Positions 22,293 through 37,200 of a stretch of 64,000 nt of DNA are shown here, piece after piece. How positions within the stretch are numbered: the stretch's first letter is position 1; every line of letters starts with the position of its first letter. Made by a program: the position numbers and the translations under genes. Source of the DNA: Echinococcus granulosus (lineage: Eukaryota > Platyhelminthes > Cestoda > Cyclophyllidea > Taeniidae); contig NW_020170391.1 in assembly GCF_000524195.1 (NCBI RefSeq), forward strand, positions 702,273 to 766,272, written 5' to 3'. Below the pieces are notes generated by a model. That model made no database searches, was not told where the DNA came from, and saw only the letters and a program-made list of their open reading frames with translations.

Positions 22293-25200
22293 TCATGAGA
22301 AATCTCGTATTCACTTTCCTGATTGCACCTCCAACGCTTCTAAAGGAATCATCTTTGATGCCTTGGAGGGGTGTTTGAACGTAAAGAAATACTTCACGAC
22401 TTGCTTGAATAATTTTTGAGAGACTTTCCTCTTGTTGACTACCCAGGTGCTCTGATGATCTGAGATGAATCAATTGGATTTTGAAGACATACACACTGTT
22501 TGGTTGAAGAGAATTTAATAGGATCGAGGTCTTAGTCTAAAATGCAAATGCAAACCCACACAGAGATTATGTGACCAGCCTCAAATTTAAATCTCAAAGT
22601 CAAAACCGACAGCACGTCAATCGAGTCTACTTCCATTCAATCCCACTTCTATTCGAATATGATTAACTCTCTCATAACTTATCCTCGTTTGAGAGGTAAA
22701 ATGTTGAGGAGTTTTACTGGACTTCTTTACACCCCAAACCACATCTACCAGGACCTACCAGAAGTATGAAAATAAGTTCATGTAACAGACGAGTGGTCTG
22801 CAAAATAGTGCAGTTTAAACAACATACCAACCCCCTCCCAACCTCCTCTTTAAAGTCTGAACAACCTACCGAACCAAACAAAATTACAGTTTGAAGTGCC
22901 ATACACAAACATAGTTAGCGCCACTTTTGTACATAATAAAACAGTAGAATGATAAGGAGAGATCATGAACCTACGCTAGGAAGGACCTTTGTCTGAGATT
23001 CAGTTGGACTGAGCCGGGGGTAAGGGTCGGCCATCAGCCGCAGTGTGTGAGGGGTCAAATGTCTGTCCATAGCAGGGCCCCAGGTTACTCTAATTGTGAT
23101 TTATGGCGTGTGAATCACAAGTGCCCATATGTGGTAAATCGTAGATCCATAAAATACAAGCATAAACCACAGTAAGCAACTCTGACATAACCAACAAGCA
23201 AGAACATGAGACTATTTGAAACATACAAGTTCCAGAGCAGTAAAGCATACCAATTAAAGTCGTTCAAAGACAATGTTTATCACTTAAAACGCCAGTTAAA
23301 ACAAAGCTTCTCTTCTTAAAAGACATGGCCATAGAACCGGGTGTTTTTCATTTTAAACAATTCAAAAAACGAAAAAAAGTGATTTCACTGGGTACGAAAG
23401 AGAAAAAGAGGTTTAGAAATAACTTTAGCTCCATTAAATCAATCAACCATCAACTTATCGACGGTTTTATCTAAATCAAATAACACTTATACAAATGGAA
23501 CTTTGCATCACAGCAAAAATGGAACTAAATTTGACCCAAATCGGAAAAATCTGCAGCTGTGTGTCATAGAGACGACTTTAAGATCTTTACTTTCAAATGA
23601 ACAAAACAGATTTTAGTCAATCTGGTCGAAGACATGTAATGCTTGCCGCATTTAAACAACCAAGTTTGGCATTTGGAGTATATTGCTACTTCAAGAAAGT
23701 GGTTTGCAACCCAAGTTAATTAATTTTGCCCTCCAAATCCGCCACCCATTTAGTCATCGTAAAACGGAGTTCAAGAAACATTTTACTTCTGAGACACAAA
23801 AAAGGTATTCATAATTTGGATAAGAGTTTAGATTTTCGTGACCTGTTTTAGGCTAAAATACGCTTCATTGAGTTATTCGCAGATGTGGCCTTCTAGCAAG
23901 ACGTACCAATATCAAATTTGAAATGCCACAGCTGTGTAAATCACCTGACTGGAATTTAAATACTAAAAGGCAATGCTACACTGCAATGCTTTGCATGAGG
24001 ATGAAGGCAATCTAGATTTTAGGCTGTTAGGTACGAAACAGTTCACCATGGATTAAAGTGGCGCGTGATCAGCATGCGCGGTTTTAAACTTCCGACCGCA
24101 GATCGCTTGACCCACCTGTAGAAAATTTCGGATAGATTGAGCTCAGGGCCAATGTCGGGTCGAGGGCTTCGCAGATGCCGCATAGTTGTGGGCGGCCGCC
24201 AAGACATGTTGTAAATGAAGGAGGTGTCGGAGACTAACTGAGAGCGCAGATTGGTTGGAGGGAGTAAGGCGTCCGATTCTGATAGGAAATGGTCAAATAG
24301 CCTGTCGTATACATTTGCAAATAATTATATGTTGACGTTAGTCGAATTCTACTACAGAGTGTCAAATCAGCTTCTAAAACAAAACATCGGAAGTACAATA
24401 TTTTGACAGCTAATTTGGTCACTCGATGGACAAGAATATTTGTTCTTCGCCTATTTCAATGTTTTCTATTTGCAAGGTAACCACAAACCTTTGGTGGAAC
24501 AGCTGAAATGAGAAGCCCATGGTATTGACTGATCATCAAAGCAGGCTGGAGTGCATAAGCATCCGATGTGAATTGGAGGCTGATCCGTGTGCTGTTGCAG
24601 AGTAGCACCATTTGATTTGCGTTTGTTTGGTGCCACGAATATTGCGTAGTGGCAGTTAAGCTGTAGCGATGATATTTCCACTCGTCCGGTTCGAGTTAAC
24701 TGACCCTCTGGTAATAAACCGACTTCCTCTCCATGCTCCACTGGTTCTAGCATCAGGAACCGGCTGTATTCACTCCCCGCAGACCCCGAACCAAATTCAT
24801 CCAGCGGTTTGAGGGGCATGAATGTTTTTGATATCTGCTCGCCGGTTTCTATGCAAGCCTGCTGCTTCCACTGAATTGTGAGAAGTTTCGGTGAGAGATT
24901 TTCTCCTATAATTTAATGATTTTGACAGCCAAGAGATATTACATCAAAGGCTCTTAAGTACTAGAAATGTTAGCAAAATGAAAGTGTACAGCTTTATCAG
25001 ATGTTATTTCTTATTAATATAAGGATGAAGCAAATATTAACGGCATAATTGCGCGTTACGTTGGTAGTAAATACTGGTTTTTTTCCTCCATAACTAATTC
25101 CTTAAAAAGGATTTTTAGGCTATAAACTTCCCAGTTGGAGGGGTTTTAGGGTTGTATTGCAAGCAATTCAACGCAGACACTATTGGTAAGGACTTCATAA

Positions 25201-28200
25201 ACACATAAAGTACATTTTGTAAAAATTGCCATTCATTTGCGTAGGTGGCTTAAGCGATCCACCGAGCTCAGGGTATCGGGTTATGTTGTGAGTCAGCACG
25301 ATGTACGACCATAGGTCTGCAGTTTAGATAGTTTGGATAGATGTATTGCATGTTAACCTGATACATATTATTTAGCAGATACCATGCTCATTGTACAAAG
25401 AATTCAATCCAAAATTATTGCTAAAAGAATGGCTACTGTTTTTATTGCAACCAAATTAGGCACCGTACTTGAATTTTCAAAGCGATTACATTTTGAGACA
25501 AAAGGGATCATCAAAAATCATCGCACAAAGGGTAACACTACTGGCTGAAGATATGCTTAATTATGGTTACGTTATTCGTTATGCCATTTGAATCTTTGCC
25601 AAAACAAGGCTGAAGAGAAATGAGGGAGCACCTTCAGAAAATTGAGCATTGTAACTCTCTGCGAACTCATTGACCGTAAGTATAGTCTTCAGAAACTGGC
25701 CATCCGAAACACCGGGATCGTTGGCAAATCGAACCGTAAGAAAACCACCAGGAGATTGCGGAAAACGCAAAGGGCGAAAGTTTGATGATATTTGAAGTTT
25801 ACTGGCACCACCTCGCTCCCTGACATTATCACAGCTGCAGGGCACTTGGGTACCACCTATAAAAACATGCAATAAAAAATCACCAGTATAAAAATGGCAA
25901 TTGCTCTCTTGGTAAGGCATATCGATTGTTGGATTTTAATATTTTTATTTTATAAATGTTTCCCTACAGTAAGGAAATACTTTTTATTCCGTTTCAACTC
26001 CGATAGTATTTACCGTAACCAAGATTGCTAACACCATGCCCAGGATAGCTTTGGTGTTGATAGTAAGGCTCCCGTTTTGGCAGTTCAGGAGTTATGATGA
26101 AATGTGACGCTGGCGCAGAGGTAAAAGTCTTTGATCCCCACGAGGAAATTGCCTGTACCTGAAAAGTTTCGAGGCTACTCGTAGCCAAATGAACCCCGCT
26201 AGTAAAGTGAAATCAAGATAGGAAGTTTTGATTTTTGTTTGGCTTTCACACACTCCTACCGTCAAAAATTTTTAGAAATTTTACTAATTCATTGTTGAAT
26301 GGTTAGAGGGATGAAGGGGGTTTCAAAGTTAATACAAGTAATTTTAAACATAGTTTGATTTAACAGTGATTTTCATGAGCACCTAAAGTGACTTAGGCAA
26401 ACGGGAACCAACTAATTTTTGCCGTTATATTTGATGTGCTTTGCAGGGGTTCACGGTCGCGTTGTTTCAGCCAGTTACTTACTTGAATGTGGTAGGACAT
26501 GTTTGCCTTGAGATTGCGAAGGAGATAGTGCGTCTGACTCTAAAATATCCAAACCGCACGTCACTAAAACTTGCCACTTGTCAGGCAAAACTAGTACAAG
26601 GCAGTGTTCCGTTATGACTGCCAGTAACCTAAAGAAGGTCCAACTAGTAGCGAACAATAGGAAGAACACTCAACAGGCACTGGCAAGTACAAAGTTTCCT
26701 ACTGCGGCATTGAACATTCAGTGGACCCACCATTATTATCATTGCAGTGGGCGTCAGAAAGTAACTTTTGATTCAGCAGTGAAGACAAATAAATAATATG
26801 CTCGACAAAACTTACACCATTTCCAACAAATTCCTAGTCAAAGTGACTCCTCTCAAAATGTGACAATGTAAGCGACTTTGATATAAACAGGTTATTAAAA
26901 AATGCTTTTGTAATAAATTGTGTCAAGACTGAATGCGAGCATCAGGGTATTGAATTCTGAAGTTCAAGGATTAAAAAAGACCGGACAACTTGGCAATTAG
27001 GTGAGTAATAACAGTTAGCAAGAAGGGCCTCCATTTTGTGTGCTGATGTTTTCAACGAATTGGATTTTATCTAGAGGCCAGGAATAAACATAGCGGTTGA
27101 TTTTTACATGAATTTAGTTTTGCGTGCAACAAACAATTTGTGGTTCTTACGAAAATCAAAATACTCCTTAAAACGCCACGTATTATCGTGGTTTGTGTGG
27201 GTATCTCCATAATGGCTTCGTACACACACAGTTGGGGGTGGGAATGCACCAGATCCTATCAGATGATTCACACCATCGGGCAAGATATTCGAAAAAAGCG
27301 TGACTGGAAGGAGAGGAAGGGCTGATGCTTGTTAAAACGTTAGCCAAATCGCATCTCTTGCGAATGAGCGCTTGTTTCACGGAGAACTATGCTGTTTATC
27401 GTGAATCAAAAATCTGCACTGAACATTGCTCTCTAAATTAGTTTAGTTAGGAATTCATAATGCACCATTCTCTACGACTCCATCTCGTTGCAATCTGCTT
27501 AACCATTTCACAGCTAACATTTAGAGCCTTAAATGTTGTGCCCTAAATATTTCTGATGATGTATAAACGAAGAATTTGCTATGTTCTCTCAAAGGGGTCT
27601 TATAAGTACAAAATAAATTGCTAATCACATGTCTCTACTTCCAGAACTAATTTATGGGGCTTTTAGTGTGTCATTTGGTTTACAAATGAATTAAAATTTG
27701 TAAAAAAGCACTTTAAATGCATCGATGGAAAGTGAATGGAAAGGAAGATTCAAGAAAAAAATTAGACCCTTTAACTAAGAGTTTGTTAATTGCGACTGAC
27801 TCATTTAAAAGCATTAATTTTATTTGAGCAAAAGTGGTTGATTGTCTAGTGTAAATAGCTTTTCAGAACGAGGGCTAATTCATTAATAGCCCTCCATCGA
27901 TAGTAAAAACCTGGCAGCAGCTATTGAAGGACCTAATCGCCTTTCACAGAAATCGCATCCATAGCGGTCAGCAGGACCAATACTAATGTACTCACAGCAG
28001 GCACGATGTGGAGGAATGTTGACATTTTATCCTCAAACACTGCGCGTTTATCTGACGAAGAATCCTCGGGTGCCCAAGATATCTAGAACCAAAATCATCA
28101 GTTCAACCAAACAATTTTTAAGTAATAAAAAATAATTTAAGTCAAGTAAAAAGATTATTTATTGCAGAAACGGGTACAACGCAGAGGTTGACAAACACCA

Positions 28201-31200
28201 ATTTCAGCCATTCAAGCTGCTAATTCGATTAAATAGTGGCCGAAAACAATGGCTTTACTTTAGGCAAGCAAATACACACACCCAAGGAATGTAACTAAAT
28301 TAAATTGCAACATATTACTACCTTGATCTAGACTGAATTTGAACCAAGATAAACATTTTGCTTTCGTGCGTTTTCGATCATGCAATGAATGGATACTGAC
28401 ACCCTCTACTTCCTTTATGTACATCATAAAGGTTGGTAGTCTCCTGCAAATACAGCTATCTATTAGCAAAAAGTTAACAGCTTGTCTTAGAATGCGTGCA
28501 AACTCTTTTGTAAAAAGTAATTCCTGAGGTTTTGGTCAATTTAAACATGTGTCTGTTGAATACGTCTGAAAAATGAATTAATGAAGGAGTAAATTGGCAC
28601 ACTTTTTACCCGATATTCTGTGACTGGGATGACAGCAGTTGTCGGGGCTTTCCACTCAATGCGGACATGCACTCCCCCGTCTGCCTGGAACCGCCATACG
28701 CCATCCACGAGTTGTCGGGGCGCCGATGCCGCCTGTGGGAGTTGACTGGTCAGGTGAACTGGTGGTGTAGTTGAATCACCAAATCCCCTCGATCCAAAAC
28801 GATTCACGGCTGCAATTCGATACTGGTACCACCAACCTACATCTGGTTCACTCAGCCGAGCTCCCGGGATGGTTGTCTAAAAGGACGACTTTGCTTACCA
28901 ACTTTTCATGGTACAGTACCAGAAATTATTAACGAACATATCATGGCCTGTCTCTCAAAAGAAAACGGAAAGAAAATCAACGTGAAATTTTAATTTGGTA
29001 AAATTAATTCTATAACAACCTTTGAAGTCGTCATCTCTTTACTAGGCAAAAATAGGGTAATGACGCACCATGGTGAGAGTCTTCCAGGCGTTAGCAGCCA
29101 TTGGATCAAACTCTGGACCAAAATACGTTCGTACTTGCAAAACGTAGATGACTGGCTCCGCAAACGAGGGTTTGTTTTCACCAGCAACATTCCAGGTCAG
29201 TTCGAATGATCGCGGCCTGTTCCCCTCCGTGATTTGTGGAGGTTGGACAAGCTCTGGTATGTCTAAAGAGTGCGGCTGCTCCCTTTTAGAGAGGTAAGTA
29301 CCCACTTCGATGACTATGGTGAATATCCTTAGCTCATATAAAAACAATTATCATCAAATCAAGGCGGCAGCAAATAGCCTGACCTATTACTGGTAAGGAT
29401 GTTCTTTGAACTAAAACGTTTTAAACATAATCTAAGGCCTACAATGGGAAGTAAAAGTAAAAGCAATAACGAATGTCAAGCGCAGCAGACCAGCAGTTTT
29501 AACCAAACCGCACTGTTTCAAGTTAAACTTATGATATTTGACATATAGTATATATTTAAGCTCTTTAATTGGTTCCATTGTGTAACTGAAGAACAAATAG
29601 TTGTAAAAGATTTAAATAACTGATTTAGCTATCCAAAGAATCGGGTTTTGTGTGAATGAACAAATAAGTGGTATTCTGGGGTGCCTGCAGCCCCAGAAGA
29701 GCGTTTCCGCTCGACTTTCCAGAAGCCTTAATACGGCTGATGTCTAAGCGTTTTGGAGAGCTGTGGCCTCGTTCACTCCTTCCGGATTGGATCATATCAA
29801 GCAAAGATGTACCCTAAGTGTACTGCTAAAGGTGCGTGTAAATGGAACCGCTGAAGTACACAGACTCAGGCTTAGCAACAGCCTGCGATAGCCTCCATTA
29901 GCCAGCCACCGGGCTGGTGCATGCACGTCGTACGCCTACGCTTCCCCACACACTTCGGCCAAACGTGAAGAAGATCCAGCAAACACATTTGCACATGTGA
30001 TTGGAATCAGTTTCGTCACATTTATGAAATAGGCAAGCAAATAAGACATCTTGTTTAGAGCAGACGATAGATTGCCACCAAATGAACGGCACTACCATTA
30101 TAAGGTCCCAAACCTCATGGAGAGAAGCTAAAAGACCAAAGTGTCAAGTGGTCAGTTCAAAACCCAGTGCTTCTCACCATCGCCAAAAGTGGGTACCATG
30201 CAGATCCTGGAGCAGCATTTTTTGTTCCCCGGGCAGTCCAAATCCAAGATACAGGGAGGCGCAGAGGCACCCGCGTCACGTAGAGACAGCCAGTGCTCAC
30301 TCCCCTCCTTAGGTTCCAACGCACCAGTGGATGGACAGTCGCCGAAGCGATGTTTCATCGCTGTGTCCAGCTTTCTACACCCTATGTGACAGGCCCAGCC
30401 TTCCTGAAGTTCCCCAGACTAAAATTTGTACAATTTTTCCATTCACATGGCGAAGCATATGCAGAAAATCGCCACCAATTTAAAAAGATTTGGAAGGTAT
30501 CTCACAAGGCTAAAAACTGTCTTGCTGCAAAAGTAATGTTTTGGTACAAGCCAGCATTACTGACGTCAGCTCTACTAATTATTTCAGACTGTCCATACAA
30601 ACGCTTTTTTAGCAACTACCCAAAACATCAAAATAGGTGAAGCTTGAGGAGGAAAAGATTTCTCATTCTATAAACACTGGATCATTATCGACCTTCTCAA
30701 GGACTGGATCAGATTTTTGCGTCTACTACAACTTGACATAATAATACAATGAAATAGTAAAACGGTCCCAAAGTTAAATTGAACTAAATGAATGTTTCAC
30801 TAAAACCATTTTCTGTTGTCGAGAAATGTGCATTTTAAATCGTAGAGTTTTATGTGCTTATTAGATTTTGATGATGTTAGTCGCCTTTTATCTGCTGACA
30901 TTTAGTTCAACCTAATGGAGGCAATTGAAATAGCAGTAAATGTCAAGAGCAGTTCATTTTAACAGTATGGAAGGGAAAATTCCCATCAACATGAATCCTT
31001 ACGAATTTTTTTCTACTTTCACTCAATCAGACGATTATATAACTCATGCATTTTATCCCACTATAAACACCACCCCAACCTATACTGGAGACGGTATTTT
31101 GATTTATGATGGGCAAAGGAGGAAGAAAATGAATAACAGCAAAGTTTTGCGCATATACTTACATTTTTAACTTAAATATGGAAGATTTGCAAGATTTACA

Positions 31201-34200
31201 CGGCTTATAGCCAATTTGGTTTTAAGGCATTTCTGTGGATAAAATTTGCCGGTCTCGATCTCTATCTCCATTAGATTTGTTGGAAATCCTGCTGCCCGTG
31301 GACAAGGTCGGTTAATTTTTAGAATCGCATAAACCTCTCATCCTAGTATCCAGTCCGTTAATTTGATTAGATTGTGACTGGCTGTAGGTTTGTATTGTGT
31401 GCCACTACAAAGGAGATGCAATATTTGTAAAAGCTTCACTTAAGCTTAAGATTCCAGAACCCAATATGATTGGTGAGGAATTTACCATTGTTTTGGTAAG
31501 TAGGTTAGGATCCATTCTAAAATATTTTAAACCACAATGGATAGGTGGAGCTTTTTCTCTAAAAGCTAAAAGTTGGATCTTACTAGGGCAGATTAAATCA
31601 ATCAAAAATTTTGGTTTATTTGGCCAAAGGCGTTAATATACAAAGGTTGCGGTCAGCATGAATCAGTAAAACGTGTTAATAATTCATTTTGAACTTCGGT
31701 GTTTACTGATTTATAAAGATTCGATGTTTTGGGTAATATCAGAAATGTCTAGTTGGTGTAGAGTATTGCCGTTTTGATCAATGACACATAAGTTGGTCAT
31801 TTCCTTTGTCATTACGGAAAGAAATAGAATGTAAATAACACATTTATGAGTTGGTGAAGCATGTGTCTGGTTTAGCCACGTCGTATTTTGGTTGCAGACA
31901 ACTCATTCCACGTAAGTTTTGAAGATACATGGCTAGGATTTCGTTATGATAACTCGCGACTTAAAACCGGACTATATGAACCGAACAAGTAACAGCTACA
32001 GGGAATTGGCATGTGTCTAATAAGTGCAGTTTTGTGCATTTTTGCATGAAGGGTATGTTCAACTACTCTAACGGAATGTATGCGACGTTAGTCTAGACCT
32101 AAAGCATTGATGCTGAGTCTTACCGCGCATCCCTTTGCACACTCCTTATAAGCCAAGTCGGTGTCGCAGGCTCGTTCACACTAAAGAATCAAGGAAAAAA
32201 GAACATTTCTACAACTATAAATACTTAAGTAATCATTGCAGCCTCACGCACAAAGATGACTAAAGTTATTAGTAAATAATACACAGATTGAGTTAATAGT
32301 GTTACAAATCGGGGTTTTGAAGTGGAGAATCCCACTCTTAATAAAACTAAAGAAATTACTCAAGTTAATCACTTGAACCAAACATGATTGTCAACGACCA
32401 TAGCGTCACTGGTAAATTGAGTTCGCGTGTAGGATGATGAAAGTTGAAGTTGATGCTTTTTTGGGGAGGGTGAAATTGCGTTAAAGCATCCCAATGAAGC
32501 AAGTGTAGTCTTTTGCAAAAAAAAACCTCTTACTCCTACATCCCTCCACGCAAACACTTTTTAAAGATAGTTTGTACGAGATCGAGTTTAAAGAGGAAAA
32601 GAAAATACATCTGCATTTTTGCTTCTGCTGGTAGAGTACAATTCAAACAGAATAATGCTACCAAGATGGAGAAAGATATCCCCTACTCACAAGTGGCTTC
32701 CACCAAGTACGCAGATTTAGATGGTTTAACGGAATGTAACACCTAAATGGAATAAAAAGAAATTGTGGTTCTAAAGCGAATTTCGAATATTATCGCAGTA
32801 GTGAAATCATCTTCAGTTAAACATAAGAACGGAATTGCAATAGCCAAACCAGCGTCGAATACTTCTCCAAACTTTTACATCATTTAACAATAATATGGAC
32901 TCAGAAAAATCCTGCGGATCATGGGATTGGTATGACACATACATTTCCATAGTAAATGACGTTTGCTAGCGCATTCCTTATTGTTCAAGGCTCAGAAATA
33001 ATGCACTCACCTCCTGACCGAGCCCAATTCAACTGCTTTTTTAACTCGCTAAATCTCACTGCGTTCCGGTCATATACTTAATAAGAACTTTCCGCATTTT
33101 GAATATGGTGTTAGTGGCCACCTCCTATACATCATATTTCGAAGCTAAATTTTGACCGTTTTGTATTAGGTATAAGGTGTGTTTCTCACAAGCCTCATCC
33201 CATCCATACATCATCAACTTTCCAGAGCAAATGTAAGCTAAGGCACATCTTCTCTGGGCTTAAAAGATTTTTTTTACTCGAACCTGTGATGGGAGTCACC
33301 CGAGTGCAGGGCTAAGTTCCGGGCTCAAGAGGAGAGGGGGCTGGCACGGCTTGTCATGTAAGTACGATATTGAGAGGCGGCAACCGCTCTAGCTAAGCGT
33401 CGTGTTCCCGCTTTCCACTAATTGGGTTGGGATAAAAATGGGAGAAAGGGAAGAGGAGGAGCAAAATCAGGGGTGATTAATTGGCAATAAGTGGTCAGAA
33501 AACATGGCTGAAAAGGCGTCAAACGGTAGGCGCTCAAATTAACCTCTGTAAAAATGGAGATGCGTCTTGCTCACCTCGTTGTAAAAGAGGTAAGCTGGTG
33601 AAAGACGACGGCACTCCGACTGCACATTGACAGGCGTTTTTCTAAGCTCTTCAAGGACTGCTTTGGCCTAAAATACAGACAAACAGTTTCGAGGAGTGCA
33701 TTTTGCCAATAATTTAGTTCCAAAACTGAATTGGACTCGAGGAGTTTTTCTGAAGATTAGTTTAGAAATTCAAAAGAGTTGTACCTTAATCTGCAGTATA
33801 ACGATCTTCCGATTAGCTTTTTTGGCTCCATTTCTCATATGTGGGATCAAAATTAGACATTTGATTCGCTGAATTGTCAACACTTGTCATCTACTTATGA
33901 AGTAATACAAATATATTTTTGAGGTGAAATCATTTATCTGAAAGAAGTGATGAGCTATGGCTTAGATTATTTAAACTAAGTGATCTATAATTGAGAAATC
34001 TGCATATCATAATTTTACTTAGACAACTATGAATGATGAATGTGACGTCAAGCTCTAATCATTTCTGGTAATCTATAGTACTTATTTTCTTTATAAGTAA
34101 GCAAGTATCTTTTAATTTAGTGTGGCGAGGTATCGCAATACAAGGCGACCCGATGTCACTTGTTAAATTAAAGCAACGGCACCACCAGATAGGTATACGC

Positions 34201-37200
34201 ACCGTGAATTCAATCAATTACTCTATTTGGGACAATATGCCATCTTTTAAAAAGATTAGAAAAATAAGATTCTTGTACAACTTTGGACTTCTTGGGAAGG
34301 GTAGCCATTTTAAATGGCAATTTTGGCGACTAAATCTAATGTCTGAATTATGAATTTTGAATTTGCTGCTAAGATCTCAAGGAAATAACCATTAGTGAAG
34401 GAATTTTGCTATCTGCTAACTTTTAATATTCACTGTCATAAACTTCCATAATGATTGCAATGTTTGCGATTCACTAGGTATCATGATGACTAAACGACTG
34501 GAAAATTGGGGTTAGGGGCGGATAAAATGTGCCCTTGTTTAAAATCATCTACAGCAGTGGCCTACGGATTAGCAGAACAAAGCAAAGCAGGCTATTGGGA
34601 TATTACAGACGACGCTGCGGGAAACTCATTTGTTAGTTGAGGTGGAACGGTATCTACTTCTTATAAATTACCGGTTTGTGAACAATCGGGGCACGAAAAA
34701 GCTCCTGTTATAAGCCAGTTTTTAGGGTGACGGTTCCTGTGACAGTTTTTAGTGTAACTGAAAAAGATCTCTCAAAAGCAGCTGAACAAAAATAAAAGTG
34801 AGGGTAGATGACCCTTCAACGTCCCCTTCATTTGTCCATCCAATCACTGAAGAGAAATAGGAATTATTCAGTATTCAAATAAGTGATTTCTACATTGGAA
34901 GACAAGAAGTCTTTGAAAAACACTTTTCAAGAGTTTACGTTTGGAGGATACAAATTACAGCCCTTGTTTATAAACATCGGCCACTTGCGGATCATCCTTA
35001 GAGTAAAAATGCGGCGTCGTGATAAAGTGTACTTTCCTTAGCGAACTGCATGTTAGCGAAAAGGTCGAACTAATCATCTACCAATTTACGTTATAATGAT
35101 ACTCCATTTTACGATCTATTAAAGGACTGTCGCTTTATTCAAAAGGGGTCGATAAAGAATAGACCTAACTGTAACACCATTCAACGAAATTTAGTTCTTC
35201 TAGGTCGATAAAATCACAGTACTATTGTCCTTAAACTGGCAAAGCCCCGAATGTTCCCACTGCAACATCTATGGAAGCTCCTAAAATGTTTCGCTTCTCG
35301 CCTGTTACCACTTGTAACTTGGGGAGTCCGTGCAAAATGAATTCGCATGGGAAAGCTTTCCTGCTTTCTTCGTAGCTGTTTTTGATGTTTGAATAAGTTA
35401 AATGACAAAGTACCTACTAGACCTTGGGGATAAGTTGAATCAGTGGTGTCTGGACATACAAGGGGCGGAATGCATGTAATGTGTCATTTTGCCACTCACC
35501 TACACGTAAAATTTTTAAAAAGTGGACTAAAGGTGTGTTAAGGATGCAGTGCCTAAATGACGCACGGCTGTCTGGAGTACGCACTGCTTGATTAATCGGG
35601 GAAATCATCAGTATTCCCCGAGGAAGTGAAGGAACTTTAGGTAGGGGAATACTTACACTTCGCTTTAAAATGAATTCTGAATATAACGTTAGTTGCAGTC
35701 ATTCCAAGTGAATGAAGAAAAAATCCAATTTAAAGTACAAATTCTCATTTTCATAGCGAAGCACCTCAAGCCAAAATGAGGCGATTTTTTGAGTACTTTA
35801 TGTGCTGAGGCTTCAGCGTTTGCAACCAATTAACAAAACGTTTATTACTTTGCAAAGGAGAGTTAATCCTTATTATGGCTTGAGGTTCTCCGTAACAAAG
35901 GATTCCTTTTGCTACTATGTGCTGCTTTACCGCACAGGCCTATTTCAAATCCATCGTAGACATGGATTGCCTATTTTAAAGATGGTTTTTGTTTAGTTAA
36001 AGGACAAAATAACTTCAGCATAGGGTATTCCCAAATAATAATAAGTTCCTGATAAGTAATATGAAGAGATGATGAGCAGAAAACCATAACAGTTACCTAA
36101 CAAATTTTAGAAGGCGTTCATCTATCGGCGACATAGAAGGCCAGCATAGCCGGTGGAAAGCTACAGACACAAAATTTGAAAACAGTCTAAGATAAACTGA
36201 TTGAGCGAGTAAGTGTAGTACACTGCTGTTGCTTGAGAGGCTAGACAGATTAAAACAAGTACAACTCCATCCTTTGATATTTGATGCGCATCAGTATTGC
36301 AAGCAATGATTTTGTGGACTAATTTTTGGGGTTTGTATCTACCCCTAACTACAATTCAATGTGTTTGCCAATAATAACTGAAAAATTACTTATTTAACTA
36401 CTACTACTAACCCGAATGCAATGGCAATATTTCGTAAGTCATATAATTCCCGTCAAATATATGGAGAATAATCTGATTCTGTAAATGTAAAGGCACAATA
36501 ACGACCTTTTAAATCAAAAAAGCATTTACAGAGGAAGGTAGAACAGCGGACCACTTGACTTTTGGGTGGGGAGGGCTTGATCCACTTAGGAATTCAATTG
36601 GCACAGCATTTAAAATGAACATCAAGCGCGTAGTCTTCAAACTTTTGCAAATGCCAATTTTTACCATCTTTTGTAAAGGTTCCTTAAGTCCTATAGTAAA
36701 CACAGATGCAGAAACGATTTGCAAATATTAAAATTATTAGCTGTTTATATATCCTTGAAAAGATTGCAGACTTTGAATTTTCACATAAAATTACTCTAAC
36801 GATGATTAATGCGGATTGTTTGTACGCGTCTAAAGGCTTTAAATGATGTATGGAGGCAGCAACCAAGCAAGTAAAAATAAAAAAGGTCCAACTTTTCTTC
36901 AAATCAACCGCTAGATATTTTATTTTACTACTTAAGTTTAACAAAGCGAAACGCAGTCAAGGCTGCTTGAACTTCTCCACTTTGCTACTTCCAAAAGAAG
37001 GTTCTGCGTACTCACTACCAACAATCTTGCTACAAACCTTTTTCCTGATTCGAATGAGAAAGCTATCAGTAATGCTAGCCTATAATGTCAAGTTCAAATC
37101 TAACATGTTGTTTGAATGTGGATTCGTCAACAAAAAAAGTGAAAATCTCTTCCAGTTTCCCAGTGCCTTAGATTGTTGTCAAATCCAGACGTATGATTAA

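Noticed and set aside
36850..37200. Plus-strand 116-codon frame inside the anosmin-1 first intron
   Set aside because: Lys/Phe/Leu/Ser-rich AT-driven composition, no domain, no splice signals.
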